A stretch of 64,000 nt of DNA, from positions 2,402,001 to 2,466,000 of the forward strand of contig NZ_AP022870.1 in NCBI RefSeq assembly GCF_011764545.1. The letters run 5' to 3'. The stretch is from Phytohabitans flavus (GTDB lineage Bacteria; Actinomycetota; Actinomycetes; Mycobacteriales; Micromonosporaceae). Position numbers and translations under genes: made by a program. This document shows, piece after piece, positions 28,001-36,871 of this stretch; the stretch's first letter is position 1; the number at the start of each line of letters is the position of its first letter. The notes below the pieces were generated by a model. That model was not told where the DNA came from. It did no database searches and was given only the letters and a program-made list of their open reading frames with translations.

Positions 28001-28633
28001 GTGGAATCAGTCGGGGTCGCGGTGCTGGCCGGCGACCAGCTCACCCGGGACGGTCTCGTGGCCGGTCTCGCGTCCCATCCCGCCGTCGAGGTGTACCTCG
28101 GCGAGCGCCAGCGGTCGGCGCGGGTGCTGCTGGTCGTCGCGGACCAGGTCTCCGAGGAGGTGCTCGGCGGGATCGAGCGCTTCGGTCGGAGCGCCCGGCA
28201 CCGCGACCTCGGCGTGGTCGTCGTCGCGAACGAGATCCGCGAGCACCATGTCATGCGCGCGGTCGAGCTCGGCCTGGCCGGCCTGCTGCACCGACGGGAC
28301 GCCGGGTTCGAGCAGATCACCCGCGCCGTCGTGGCCGCGGCGTCCGGCCGGGCCGAGCTGCCCGCGGCGGTCACCCGGCGCCTGCTGGAGCAGTTGCGCA
28401 CGGTACAGCGGGACGTGCTCGGCCCGCGCGGCCTGACCGTCAGCGGCTTCACCGAGCGGGAGCTGGAGGTGCTGCGGCTGCTCGCGGACGGCCTCGACAC
28501 CGGTGAGGTCGCGCTGAAGCTGAACTACTCGCAACGCACCGTCAAGAACATCATCTACGGCGTGATGACCCGGTTCGGCCTGCGTAATCGCACGCACGCG
28601 GTGGCGTACGCGATCCGAAGCGGCGCCCTGTGA
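28001..28633 (+). CDS. LuxR-type response-regulator-like transcription factor
   Basis: About 210 residues. The N-terminal half follows the receiver fold (VAVLAGDQLTRDGLVAGL, RVLLVVADQV, GLAGLLHRRDA) but without a clear phosphoacceptor Asp surrounded by the usual residues, so it may be a pseudo-receiver. The LuxR helix-turn-helix is at about 145-205 (FTERELEVLRLLADGLDTGEVALKL, YSQRTVKNIIYGVM). The start GTG 28001 is preferred over TTG 27971. It is 170 bp upstream of the AfsR-like gene on the same strand; a pair of this kind may act together. Confidence 0.82.
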   Translation: MESVGVAVLAGDQLTRDGLVAGLASHPAVEVYLGERQRSARVLLVVADQVSEEVLGGIERFGRSARHRDLGVVVVANEIREHHVMRAVELGLAGLLHRRDAGFEQITRAVVAAASGRAELPAAVTRRLLEQLRTVQRDVLGPRGLTVSGFTERELEVLRLLADGLDTGEVALKLNYSQRTVKNIIYGVMTRFGLRNRTHAVAYAIRSGAL

Positions 28634-28803
28634 CCGGGTAGGCGCCGCAGGGGAAGGGAGTGATGTCCTGCGGGGCAGACCGGGGCGCTGGGTGCACCGG
28701 CGGGGGGCGCCGGGGGTAGCATGGCGAGCCTCCGGGCGGAGGATGCAGGGGGAGTGTCGTATCCGTTACCGGAGCATTACGGCAGCTGCATTCGGGGGAA
28801 TGC

Positions 28804-31704
28804 GTGGATGACCGTTTGTGGTTCACGCTGCTCGGGCCCGTGGGGTCCCGGCGCGGACCGACGGACCTGGACCTGGGCTCGCCACAGCAGCGGGCCGTGC
28901 TCGCCGCGTTGCTGCTCCAGGCGGGTGTGCCCGTCTCCGTCCAGCAGCTCATGGAGACGCTGTGGGACGACGACGCGCCCCGCTCGGCTGAGGCGACCAT
29001 CCGGACATATGTGTACCGGCTGCGCCGCGTCCTCACGCCGGACGGCGCCCCGCACGTGATCCGGTCGGTCGGCGCGGGATACCTCGTCGACGTCCGGGCG
29101 GAGGACCTCGACCTGGCCACGTTCCGGCAGCTTGTCGGCGCGGCCGAGGTGGCCCGGCGGGAGTCCGACACCGCGGGGGCGGCCGAGCTGCTGCGCCGCG
29201 GCCTCGCGCTCTGGAACGGCGAGCCGCTGGCCGGCCTGCCCGGCCAGGCGATGGAGCGGTACCGGGCAAACCTCGCCAAGCTCCGGCTGAACGCGCTGGA
29301 AGCCCTGCTGGCCGCGGAGATCGACCTGGGGGCGTACGTCTCGGCCGGCGACCAGCTCGCCTCGCTCGTCGCCGAGCACCCGCTCGACGAGCGCTTCCGC
29401 CGCCTGCTGATGCTCGCGCTGTGGCGGTCCGGGCAGCAGGCCGAGGCGCTCGCCGTGTACCAGGACGCGCGCGACGTGCTCGCCGCAGAGCTCGGCGTCG
29501 ACCCGGGGCCGCAGCTCCAGGCCCTGCACCTGCGGATCCTGCGGGCCGACTCGCCGGCACCGGTCCAGCCGGCCAAGCCGTCGCCGGTCCCGGCCCCACG
29601 GTCGGCGCCCGCGGCCGAGGTGGACCAGGTGGCGGCCACGCGGGCGGTCGCGCGCAACCGCATGAGCCTGGCGACGCCCGCCCAGCTCCCCGCCGACCTG
29701 CCCGACTTCACCGGCCGCGCGGCCGAGCTGGCCAGCCTCGACGCCCTCCTGCCCGCCGATGGCGCTCCGCCGCCGGCGATGCTGATCAGCGCGATCCACG
29801 GCATGGCCGGTACCGGCAAGACCGCGCTCGCCGTCCACTGGGGACACCGGATCGCCGACCGCTTCCCGGACGGCCAGATCTACGTCAACCTGCGCGGCTT
29901 CCACCCGTCCGGCGTCGTCATGAGCCCCCTCGAAGCGCTTCGCGCGGTCTTCGACGCGCTCGGCGTCGACTCGCGGCAGCTGCCGGACGGGCTCGACGCG
30001 CAGGCGGCGCTGTACCGCAGCCTGATGGCCGGCCGCCGGATGCTGCTGCTGCTCGACAACGCGCGCGACGCCGAGCAGGTGCGGCCGCTGCTGCCCGGTT
30101 CGCGCGGCTGTCTTGTGGTGGTGACGAGCCGGCACCAGATGCCGAGCCTGGTCGCCATCGAGCAGGCCCGGCCGATCAAGCTGTGTGTGCTGCCTGACGA
30201 CGACGCCCGCGCGTACCTGCTGAGCCGGCTCGGCTCTCGGGTCGGCGCCGACGACGGCGCGGAGGTGGACAGCATCGTCCGGCTCTGCGGCGGGCTGCCG
30301 TTGGCGCTCAGCCTTGTCGCCGCGCGCGCCGTGCTCAACCCGCACGGCTCGGTCGCCACGCTCGCGGGCCAGCTCTCGGCCGACCACGGCACGCTCGACT
30401 CCTTCGCGGACACCGACCCGGCGATCGACCTGACGACCATCTTCTCGTGGTCGTACGAGCGGATCGGACCGTCCGCCGCGCGCCTGCTCCGGCTGCTCGC
30501 GCTGCACCCCGGCCCGGACGCCGCGCCGGCCACCCTGGCCAGCCTCGCCGGCGCGCGGGTCCGCGAGGTGCGCGCCGGCCTGGACGAGCTTCTGCACGCC
30601 AGCCTGGTCCGCGAGCCTTCGCCGGGGCGGTACCTGCTGCACGACCTCGTCCGCGCGTACGCCGCGGAGCGGGCCCAGGACACCGACCCGGGGCTGGAGC
30701 GGCGCGCCGCGCTGGGCCGGATGCTGGAGCACTACACGCGCTCGGCCCGGACCGCCGTACAGCTGCTCGACCCGCAGTGGGACCTCGACCCGGATCAGTC
30801 CACCGTGGACGGTGTGGTGACCGCCGAGATCGCCGACGCCGAGGCTGCGCGCACCTGGCTGACCGTCGAGCACCACTCCGCGGTGGCGGCCGTCGAGCTG
30901 GCCGCCGAGCACGAGCTGGACACCCAGCTGTGCCACCTCGCCGGCACCCTCTCCGACATCTTCCAGCGGCACGGCCACTGGCGCGACCAGGTGGCCATGC
31001 AGACCCTGGCGCTCGCCGCCGGCATGCGGGTGGGCGACCTCGGCGTACAGGCCGCGGCGCACCGCAGCCTCGGCAGCGCCTACGCCCGGCTCAACCAGCT
31101 CGACGCGTCGCAGGAGCACCTGCTCTGCGCGCTCGAGCTCTTCGAGGCCGTCGGCGACCGGGCCAACCAGGGGCGCAGCTACCGTGGCCTGGCCTTCCTG
31201 CACGGCCAGCAGGGCCGGTACGACCTGGCGCTCGGCGCCAGCCAGCGCGCGCTGGAGCTGTACCGGGCGGCCGGCGACCCGGCCGGCGTCGCCAGCGCGC
31301 TCAACGACACCGGCTGGTGCCACGCGATGCTCGGCGACTTCGGCGAGGCGCTGACCCACTGCCGGCAGGCGCTCGACGCGCTCAGCGAGCTTGGCATCGC
31401 GAACGCGGTGGCCAGCACCTGGGACAGCCTGGGTTTCATCCACGCCGGGCTGGGGGAGCGGCGCGAGGCGGTGGCGGCGTACACCCGGGCGGTGGAGATC
31501 TTCCACGAGATGGGCGACCGGTACAACGAGGCCGACGCCCTCGTACACCTCGGTGATTGTTATCGCGCCCTGGGTGACCTCGGCGCGGCGCGGGAGGCGT
31601 GGCGCCGCTCCCTCCAGCTGCTGGAGGTGCTCGGGCACGCGACCGCCCAGGAGGTCCGCGCCCGGCTGGACCAGGTGGCCCGCGAAGGCCTGGTGAGTCC
31701 TTAG
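28804..31704 (+). CDS. AfsR/SARP family regulator with NB-ARC and TPR domains
   Basis: A 966-residue regulator. Residues 1-95 form an OmpR-like winged helix (LGSPQQRAVLAALLLQAG), 97-245 the bacterial transcriptional activation domain, about 300-560 an NB-ARC ATPase with P-loop GMAGTGKTAL near 333 and LLLLDNARDAEQV (Walker B), and about 730-966 tetratricopeptide repeats (SLGSAYARLNQLDASQEHL and similar). AfsR-type proteins activate antibiotic or developmental genes after signals through Ser/Thr kinases. No biosynthetic cluster is visible here, so its targets are elsewhere or global. The start is GTG 28804 behind GGGGGAA. Confidence 0.95.
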   Translation: MDDRLWFTLLGPVGSRRGPTDLDLGSPQQRAVLAALLLQAGVPVSVQQLMETLWDDDAPRSAEATIRTYVYRLRRVLTPDGAPHVIRSVGAGYLVDVRAEDLDLATFRQLVGAAEVARRESDTAGAAELLRRGLALWNGEPLAGLPGQAMERYRANLAKLRLNALEALLAAEIDLGAYVSAGDQLASLVAEHPLDERFRRLLMLALWRSGQQAEALAVYQDARDVLAAELGVDPGPQLQALHLRILRADSPAPVQPAKPSPVPAPRSAPAAEVDQVAATRAVARNRMSLATPAQLPADLPDFTGRAAELASLDALLPADGAPPPAMLISAIHGMAGTGKTALAVHWGHRIADRFPDGQIYVNLRGFHPSGVVMSPLEALRAVFDALGVDSRQLPDGLDAQAALYRSLMAGRRMLLLLDNARDAEQVRPLLPGSRGCLVVVTSRHQMPSLVAIEQARPIKLCVLPDDDARAYLLSRLGSRVGADDGAEVDSIVRLCGGLPLALSLVAARAVLNPHGSVATLAGQLSADHGTLDSFADTDPAIDLTTIFSWSYERIGPSAARLLRLLALHPGPDAAPATLASLAGARVREVRAGLDELLHASLVREPSPGRYLLHDLVRAYAAERAQDTDPGLERRAALGRMLEHYTRSARTAVQLLDPQWDLDPDQSTVDGVVTAEIADAEAARTWLTVEHHSAVAAVELAAEHELDTQLCHLAGTLSDIFQRHGHWRDQVAMQTLALAAGMRVGDLGVQAAAHRSLGSAYARLNQLDASQEHLLCALELFEAVGDRANQGRSYRGLAFLHGQQGRYDLALGASQRALELYRAAGDPAGVASALNDTGWCHAMLGDFGEALTHCRQALDALSELGIANAVASTWDSLGFIHAGLGERREAVAAYTRAVEIFHEMGDRYNEADALVHLGDCYRALGDLGAAREAWRRSLQLLEVLGHATAQEVRARLDQVAREGLVSP

Positions 31705-31825
31705 GGCAGACGTATCGGTATCCGCGGGCCGGACCTTGTATCAGCTCGTTGTGACGCCGAGGGTGCTCGTCTTTACTGACTGTGCTCGACAAAATGTGAG
31801 CACTGTTCGGAAGGGCGTCCGACCG

Positions 31826-32263
31826 ATGTCTGTGCAGTACCTGGCAACCTGGGCCGAAGGCCACCGTTACGACCTCGACTGCGCAGCGGACGTCGTTCCG
31901 CTCCTGGTGTCGATCCACGAGAGCCACGAGCCGGTGGTCGTCACGCTGGAGGCCCGGGTCGACGTGCACGGCCTGCGCGTCACCCGGGGACTCCACCTCG
32001 GGGTGGGTCACGAGAAGCGCGGGTTCGCCTTCCCGTACGGGCGGCCCAACACGGGGTACGCCGTACACCGCGGCGTCCGCCCGTGGCATCGCGACCTCGC
32101 GTTCAGCTTCGACGGCACGGCGACGCCGTTCCACCCTCCGGAGACCCGCATCACGCCGGAACAGGTGTGGGAGCTCGCCCTTTCGTACGTCGCCACCGGC
32201 GAACCGACCGAGCACGTCGGCTGGGGCTGCCTCCCGACCCGCCGCAAGCGCCCGGCCGGGTAG
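31826..32263 (+). CDS. Uncharacterised protein, weakly like Imm1 immunity proteins
   Basis: A 145-residue soluble protein (MSVQYLATWAEG start) with alternating beta strands, a RVDVHGLRVTRGLHLGVG strand pair, GFAFPYGRPNTGYAVHRG and a C-terminal helix ITPEQVWELALSYV. The pattern recalls the Imm1 family that protects against polymorphic toxins, but the likeness is weak and no toxin gene is adjacent. Many actinomycete genomes carry such orphan proteins. ATG 31826 is preferred over the upstream frame from 31736. Confidence 0.5.
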   Translation: MSVQYLATWAEGHRYDLDCAADVVPLLVSIHESHEPVVVTLEARVDVHGLRVTRGLHLGVGHEKRGFAFPYGRPNTGYAVHRGVRPWHRDLAFSFDGTATPFHPPETRITPEQVWELALSYVATGEPTEHVGWGCLPTRRKRPAG

Positions 32264-32397
32264 CCGTTTGTTCGTGAACTGCCTCACCCGCACTCCACCC
32301 ATTGGCATCGGCGGGGTGCGGAGGGTAATCGTGAATGGTCAGCGTGCGCGCCCGACCCTCAGGGCGCTGCCCGCCCGACCCACGAGGAGGCTCTCCG

Positions 32398-32592
32398 ATG
32401 ACCGACATCCGCGCCGGTACCGAGAACGGCATCCGCCGCTGCGACCAGTGCGGCCGCCCGCTGCCGGCCCTGCACAAGAACGAGTACACGCCGGCCCGCG
32501 CCCGCTTGGTCGCCGACCTCGGCGTGTGCATGTGCACCCACGGCGATACCGACGGCGTCGAGGTACCCGACCGCGCACCCTCCCTGCTCTAG
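32398..32592 (+). CDS. Small zinc-ribbon-like protein, 64 residues
   Basis: Start ATG 32398 lies seven bases after GAGGAGG. The protein has a CDQC pair near residues 15-18 and a CMC pair near 44-46, spaced as in small zinc-binding proteins. The rest is hydrophilic. I recognise no family. It is upstream of the arsenic island on the same strand, but nothing links them. Confidence 0.65.
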   Translation: MTDIRAGTENGIRRCDQCGRPLPALHKNEYTPARARLVADLGVCMCTHGDTDGVEVPDRAPSLL

Positions 32593-32667
32593 CCGCCGGG
32601 CTCCCGCTCTGGACAACCGTCGCCCGTACCCGTTAGATCACGTGGTGCTGAAACGGCGGAAGTCCTG

Positions 32668-33399
32668 ATGAGCGGCTTGTCGCTCTGGCGGCGGGCCGCC
32701 GCCGAGCTGGTCGGCACGGGCCTGCTGGTCGCGGTCGTGGTCGGCTCCGGGATCATGGCGGCCCACCTGTCGCCCGACGACATCGGGTTACAACTGCTGG
32801 AAAACTCCACCGCGACGGCGTTCGGCCTGGCGGCGATCATCCTGGTCGTGGGTCCGGTCTCTGGTGCCCACCTCAACCCGGTCGTCTCACTCGCCGACTG
32901 GTGGCTCGGCCGCCGCTCCGGCACCGGCCTGCCCATCCGGGACGTCGCCGCGTACATCCCGGCGCAGGTCGCGGGTGCGATTGGCGGCGCGGTGCTGGCG
33001 AACCTGATGTTCGACCTGGCCGCGGTGGACCTATCGGCTACCGAACGCGACCGGCCGCACCTGTGGCTCGGCGAGGTTGTCGCCACCGCCGGCCTGGTCC
33101 TGCTGGTGTTCGCGCTGGCCCGCTCGGGGCGGTCGGCGGTGGCGCCGGCCGCGGTCGGCGGCTACATCGGTGCCGCCTACTGGTTCACCTCCTCGACAAG
33201 CTTCGCCAACCCAGCGGTCACCGTCGGTCGGGCCTTCACCGACACGTTCGCCGGGATCGCGCCGGCCTCGGTCCCCGGTTTCGTGATCGCGCAGCTCGCC
33301 GGCCTTGTCGTGGGCCTGGGCCTGCTGGCGCTGCTCTACCCGCGACCGGCGGTCGCGGCGGACGAGGTCGTGGTACCCCGGCTCTCCGACGCGGGATGA
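32668..33399 (+). CDS. Aquaporin/aquaglyceroporin (MIP family), probable arsenite channel
   Basis: A 243-residue channel with six hydrophobic helices and the two half-helix motifs AHLNPVVS (NPV rather than NPA) and FANPAVT. In several bacteria a MIP channel in an ars operon, such as AqpS, lets arsenite leave the cell after arsenate reduction. The same reading is likely here, because the following genes encode arsenate reductases and no ArsB or Acr3 pump is present. It is convergent with the CDF transporter gene; the stop codons are 13 bp apart. Confidence 0.9.
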   Translation: MSGLSLWRRAAAELVGTGLLVAVVVGSGIMAAHLSPDDIGLQLLENSTATAFGLAAIILVVGPVSGAHLNPVVSLADWWLGRRSGTGLPIRDVAAYIPAQVAGAIGGAVLANLMFDLAAVDLSATERDRPHLWLGEVVATAGLVLLVFALARSGRSAVAPAAVGGYIGAAYWFTSSTSFANPAVTVGRAFTDTFAGIAPASVPGFVIAQLAGLVVGLGLLALLYPRPAVAADEVVVPRLSDAG

Positions 33400-33411
33400 C
33401 CGACCCAGCTT

Positions 33412-34059
33412 TCAGCCGTCGACTCCCGTCGGGGCGGCGCAGCAGTCGTCGCACTGCTCGCCGCGCCACGCCTCGACGCCCTCTCGTACCGCGACGGCCG
33501 CGATGACCAGCGCCGCCACCGGGTCGGCCCAGGACCAGCCCAGCGTGGCGTTGAGGAGCAGGCCGACCAGCACGATCGCGGACAGGTACGTGCACAGCAT
33601 CGTCTGCATCGAGTCGGCGACGACGGTGGCCGAGCCCAGCTCGCGGCCGGTGCGCCGTTTTGCCCACACGAGTACCGGCATGACCACCACCGAGACGGCC
33701 GCGATGCCGATGCCGACCGGTGACGGCTCGGCCTCGCCACCGCCGAGCAGGGACCGCACGGCGTCCACCGAGATCCACGCGGCAAGCGCGAAGAACGACA
33801 CCGCGATCAGCCGCAACGCCAGCCGCTCGCGCTCCTCGGGCACTCTGGTACGGAACTGCCAGATCACCACCAGGGCGCTGGACACCTCGATGAACGAGTC
33901 CAGCCCGAAGCCCAGCAGCGCGGTGGAGGACGCCGCCGCACCCGCCGCCACCGCGACCACACCTTCGACGAGGTTGTAGCCGGCCGTCGCGTACGCCAGG
34001 TGCAGGCTGCGGCGATTCAGGCGCAGCCGCCGGGCGGGGTCCAGCGCCGTAGTGCTCAT
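33412..34059 (-). CDS. Cation diffusion facilitator-like transporter with Cys-rich tail
   Basis: A 215-residue membrane protein with five or six helices. TM2 carries GFGLDSFIEVSSALVV and TM5 VVADSMQTMLCTYLSAIV, both resembling the metal-binding pairs of CDF exporters but shorter than classical members. The C-terminus ends in EQCDDCCAAP, a likely metal-binding cluster. Its ATG at 34059 overlaps the stop of the ArsR gene upstream, so the two are translationally coupled. It probably exports a divalent metal such as Zn, Cd or Pb. Confidence 0.85.
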   Translation of the reverse strand: MSTTALDPARRLRLNRRSLHLAYATAGYNLVEGVVAVAAGAAASSTALLGFGLDSFIEVSSALVVIWQFRTRVPEERERLALRLIAVSFFALAAWISVDAVRSLLGGGEAEPSPVGIGIAAVSVVVMPVLVWAKRRTGRELGSATVVADSMQTMLCTYLSAIVLVGLLLNATLGWSWADPVAALVIAAVAVREGVEAWRGEQCDDCCAAPTGVDG

Positions 34060-34400
34060 CGGGACACCGCCGGGGTGTCCAGCCCGTACGTCGGGCACAG
34101 CGCGACCGCCGAACCCGTCGCCGCCAGCACACCCTCGGCGGCGGCGAGTAGATCCATCAGCTCGGGTCGGGTCAGCGCGTAGAACGACTGGCGGCCCTGC
34201 ACCCGGTAGTCGACCAGGCCGCAGTCGCGGAGGCAGGCCAGATGCTTCGAGACCGTGGACTGGGCCAGACCCAGCTCTCCGGTCAGGTCCACCACCCGGG
34301 CCTCACCCACCGCCAGGCGGGTCAGGATCCGCAACCTTGTGTCGTCCGCGAGAGATCGGAACAGCGCCACCGCCGGCCCCATCCCGCACCCGTCATTCAT
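34056..34400 (-). CDS. ArsR/SmtB family metal-responsive repressor (CmtR-like)
   Basis: A 114-residue winged-helix regulator: ALFRSLADDTRLRILTRLAVGEARV, then the recognition helix LAQSTVSKHLACLRDCGLV and wing VQGRQSFYAL. Cysteines in the DNA-binding region (CLRDC) and near the C-terminus (LCPTYG) match the CmtR pattern for Cd/Pb sensing. The start is taken at ATG 34400. It is coupled to the CDF gene and divergent from the ArsR-ArsC fusion at 34482. Confidence 0.88.
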   Translation of the reverse strand: MNDGCGMGPAVALFRSLADDTRLRILTRLAVGEARVVDLTGELGLAQSTVSKHLACLRDCGLVDYRVQGRQSFYALTRPELMDLLAAAEGVLAATGSAVALCPTYGLDTPAVSR

Positions 34401-34481
34401 CGCCACGCCGCGATGATAGCGGACCTCGGCGATTATAGGTGCACTTGACGGCAACGGATTAGGTCAGCGAATATTGACTCA

Positions 34482-35165
34482 ATGAACGCTGACTCGCTGG
34501 CGATGCGGGCGCGGGTGCACGCCGCGCTCGGCGATCCGTCGCGGTTGGCGATCGTGGACACGTTGACGCTCGGCGACGCATCCCCGGGTGAGGTCGGTGA
34601 GGCGCTGGCCATGCCGACCAACCTCGTCGCCCACCACCTGAAGGTGCTGGTCGCGGCCGGCCTTGTGGTGCGTACCCGGTCGGAGGGCGACCGGCGCCGC
34701 ACCTACCTGCGCCTGGTGCCGGAGACGGTGGCCGCGATCGCCACCCCACCGGTGCCCGCGCCGGAGCGCGTGGTGTTCGTGTGTACGCACAACTCGGCCC
34801 GTTCGCAGCTCGCCGCCGCCCTGTGGGAGCGGCGCAGCCGGATACCGGCCGCCTCGGCGGGCACCCAGCCGGCCCGACGGGTGCATCCGCGCGCCGTGCG
34901 TGTCGCCCGGTCTCACGGCCTTCGCCTGGACCCGTACGCGACGGCCCATGTGTCCGATGTGGTGCGTGCCGACGACTTGGTGATCGCGGTCTGCGACAGC
35001 GCGCACGAGCGCCTGCCCGCTCCGTCGCGGTCCCGGCTGCACTGGTCGGTGCCGGACCCGGCGGCGGCGGACACCGACGAGGCGTTCGAGTCCGCGTACA
35101 CCGAGATCGAGTCGCGGGTCGACCGGCTGGCGCCGGTCCTGCGCGGCGACGTCCCCACGAGTTGA
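34482..35165 (+). CDS. ArsR-ArsC fusion: winged-helix repressor joined to arsenate reductase
   Basis: A 227-residue two-domain protein. Residues 1-85 are an ArsR-type winged helix (ALGDPSRLAIVDTLTLG, NLVAHHLKVLVAAGLV); residues 95-227 are a low-molecular-weight phosphatase/arsenate reductase with the C-x5-R loop CTHNSARS (Cys101, Arg107) and the general-acid loop VPDP. The ArsR half has no cysteines. It may couple arsenate reduction or oxyanion sensing to regulation. It is followed 11 bp later by a separate ArsC. Confidence 0.9.
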   Translation: MNADSLAMRARVHAALGDPSRLAIVDTLTLGDASPGEVGEALAMPTNLVAHHLKVLVAAGLVVRTRSEGDRRRTYLRLVPETVAAIATPPVPAPERVVFVCTHNSARSQLAAALWERRSRIPAASAGTQPARRVHPRAVRVARSHGLRLDPYATAHVSDVVRADDLVIAVCDSAHERLPAPSRSRLHWSVPDPAAADTDEAFESAYTEIESRVDRLAPVLRGDVPTS

Positions 35166-35176
35166 GGGAGCAGGCG

Positions 35177-35605
35177 ATGACCGACCCGTCCAGCGGCTGC
35201 CGGCCGGTGGTGCTGTTCCTGTGCGTGCACAACGCAGGCCGTTCACAGATGGCCTTGGGCTTCTTCCGGCACCTGGCCGGCGACAACGCGATCGCCCGGT
35301 CCGGCGGCTCCGAGCCGGCGGACGAGGTCAACCCGGCCGCCGTGGCGGCGATGGCCGAGCGGGGCATCGACATCTCCGGCGAGCAGCCGCAGCGGTGGAC
35401 CGACGAGGTCGTCCGGGCCGCTGACGTCGTAGTCACGATGGGCTGCGGGGACACCTGCCCGTTCTTCCCCGGCAAGCGGTACGAGGACTGGGTGCTGGAT
35501 GACCCGGCCGGCCTGCCCGTCGAGCAGGTCCGGCCGGTGCGCGACGAGATCGAGCGCCGCGTCCGCCACCTGCTCGACGAGCTGCACGTCCCGGTCCGGG
35601 CATAG
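35177..35605 (+). CDS. arsC: Arsenate reductase, low-molecular-weight phosphatase type
   Basis: A 142-residue enzyme with the P-loop CVHNAGRS (Cys16 to Arg22) and the redox pair in MGCGDTCPFFPGKRYEDW (Cys90, Cys94). This pattern belongs to arsenate reductases that reduce As(V) to As(III) with thioredoxin or mycothiol/mycoredoxin. ATG 35177 follows GGGAG. It is in an operon with the ArsR-ArsC fusion and convergent with the flavoprotein ending three bases away. Confidence 0.93.
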   Translation: MTDPSSGCRPVVLFLCVHNAGRSQMALGFFRHLAGDNAIARSGGSEPADEVNPAAVAAMAERGIDISGEQPQRWTDEVVRAADVVVTMGCGDTCPFFPGKRYEDWVLDDPAGLPVEQVRPVRDEIERRVRHLLDELHVPVRA

Positions 35606-35607
35606 CG

Positions 35608-36855
35608 TCAGCAGGCGCAGCCGCCATCGGATTCCGGGCCGCTGCGGCAGACGCCGGTCTCCGGCAGGTCGAGGTGTACGCGGCGGGCGGCGCCCCAGTC
35701 GCCGGCCAGTGCGGCGACGACCGAGCGGGCCTGCTCGTACCCGGTGGCCAGCAGGAACGTCGGGGCGCGGCCGTAGCTCTTGGCCCCGACGGCGTAGAAA
35801 CCCGGCTCGGGGTGGGCGAGCACGTCGACGCCGTGCGGTGGGACGGTACCGCAGGAGTGCTCGTTGGGATCGATGAGCGGGGCCAGGGCGCGGGTCGCGC
35901 CGAGCACCGGGTCGAGATCGAGGCGCAGCTCGCTGAGGAAGCCGTGGTCGGGCCGGAAGCCGGTGGCCGCGACGATCCGGTCGCAGCGGATGGTACGGGT
36001 GCCGTCCGAGACTTCGAGGCCGGGCGCGATCCCGTGTACGCCGAATCCCGTCACCAGCTCGATCGCGCCAGCCTCGACGTGCTCCCGCAGCCGGCTGCCG
36101 ATCTTGCCCCGGGCCGGCAGCGCGTCGGCGGCCCCACCGCCGTACGTGCGGGCCGGCTCGCCCGTCCGGATCGCCCACACCACGGACGTGCCGGGCACCC
36201 GCGCGGCGAGGTCGGCCAGGGCGAGGAGGGTGTTGGCGGCGGAGTGGCCGGCGCCCACGACCAGCGTCCGGCGCCCGGCGAACCGGTCCCGGTCCGCGCC
36301 GAGCACGTCCGGCAGCGCCGCCTCGACAAAGCCGGCGGCGGCCGCCTCGCCGTGCGCGGGGACGCCCGAGGCCCCCAGGACGTTCGGCGTTTCCCAGGTA
36401 CCGGAGGCGTCGACCACCGCGCGCGCCATGACGTCCTGCCCACCGGTCAGCCGGACCACGAACGGCGCCTCGGCCCGCCCGGCCGTGCGGAGCCGATCGA
36501 GCCCGAACCGGGTGACCGCGGCGACCCGTGCCCCGTACCGGACGTGGGGCTTGAGCGCGGGCAGGCCGGCGAGCGGTCGCAGGTAGTCGGCGGCCAGCTG
36601 GTCACCGGTGGGCAGCACCTCGGGGTCGGGCTCGACCCAGCCCGCCCCGCCGAGCAGGCGGCGGGCCGCATCGTCCACGTTGTACCGCCACGGGGAGAAC
36701 AGCCGCACGTGCCCCCACCGCCGTACCGCCGCGGCCGGACCGTCCCCGGCTTCCAGGACGGTGAAGGGCAGGCCGCGCTCGTACAGGTGCGCGGCGGTGG
36801 CCAGGCCGACCGGGCCGGCGCCGATGACCACGACGGGCAGCGCGTGTACGTCCAC
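35608..36855 (-). CDS. Flavin-dependent oxidoreductase of the ars island (ArsO-like)
   Basis: A 415-residue two-dinucleotide-domain flavoprotein. VVIGAGPVGLATAAHL at the N-terminus binds FAD, and LVVGAGHSAANTLLAL near residue 205 binds NAD(P)H. The FxGxWxxP-like RWGHVRLFSPWRYN and ATGFRPD motifs match the FMO/TrkA-like group often found in actinobacterial ars operons (ArsO). The last residues include GGCAC, a CxC metal-binding end. The start is GTG 36855. The reaction, possibly oxidation of an organoarsenical or arsenite, is not proven. It lies 16 bp downstream of the ArsN-like gene. Confidence 0.82.
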   Translation of the reverse strand: MDVHALPVVVIGAGPVGLATAAHLYERGLPFTVLEAGDGPAAAVRRWGHVRLFSPWRYNVDDAARRLLGGAGWVEPDPEVLPTGDQLAADYLRPLAGLPALKPHVRYGARVAAVTRFGLDRLRTAGRAEAPFVVRLTGGQDVMARAVVDASGTWETPNVLGASGVPAHGEAAAAGFVEAALPDVLGADRDRFAGRRTLVVGAGHSAANTLLALADLAARVPGTSVVWAIRTGEPARTYGGGAADALPARGKIGSRLREHVEAGAIELVTGFGVHGIAPGLEVSDGTRTIRCDRIVAATGFRPDHGFLSELRLDLDPVLGATRALAPLIDPNEHSCGTVPPHGVDVLAHPEPGFYAVGAKSYGRAPTFLLATGYEQARSVVAALAGDWGAARRVHLDLPETGVCRSGPESDGGCAC

Positions 36856-36871
36856 AGTGGAACCCCTTGTC

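Noticed and set aside
28777..31638. A 953-codon minus-strand open frame
   Set aside because: It mirrors the AfsR-like gene on the other strand and has no recognisable domain.
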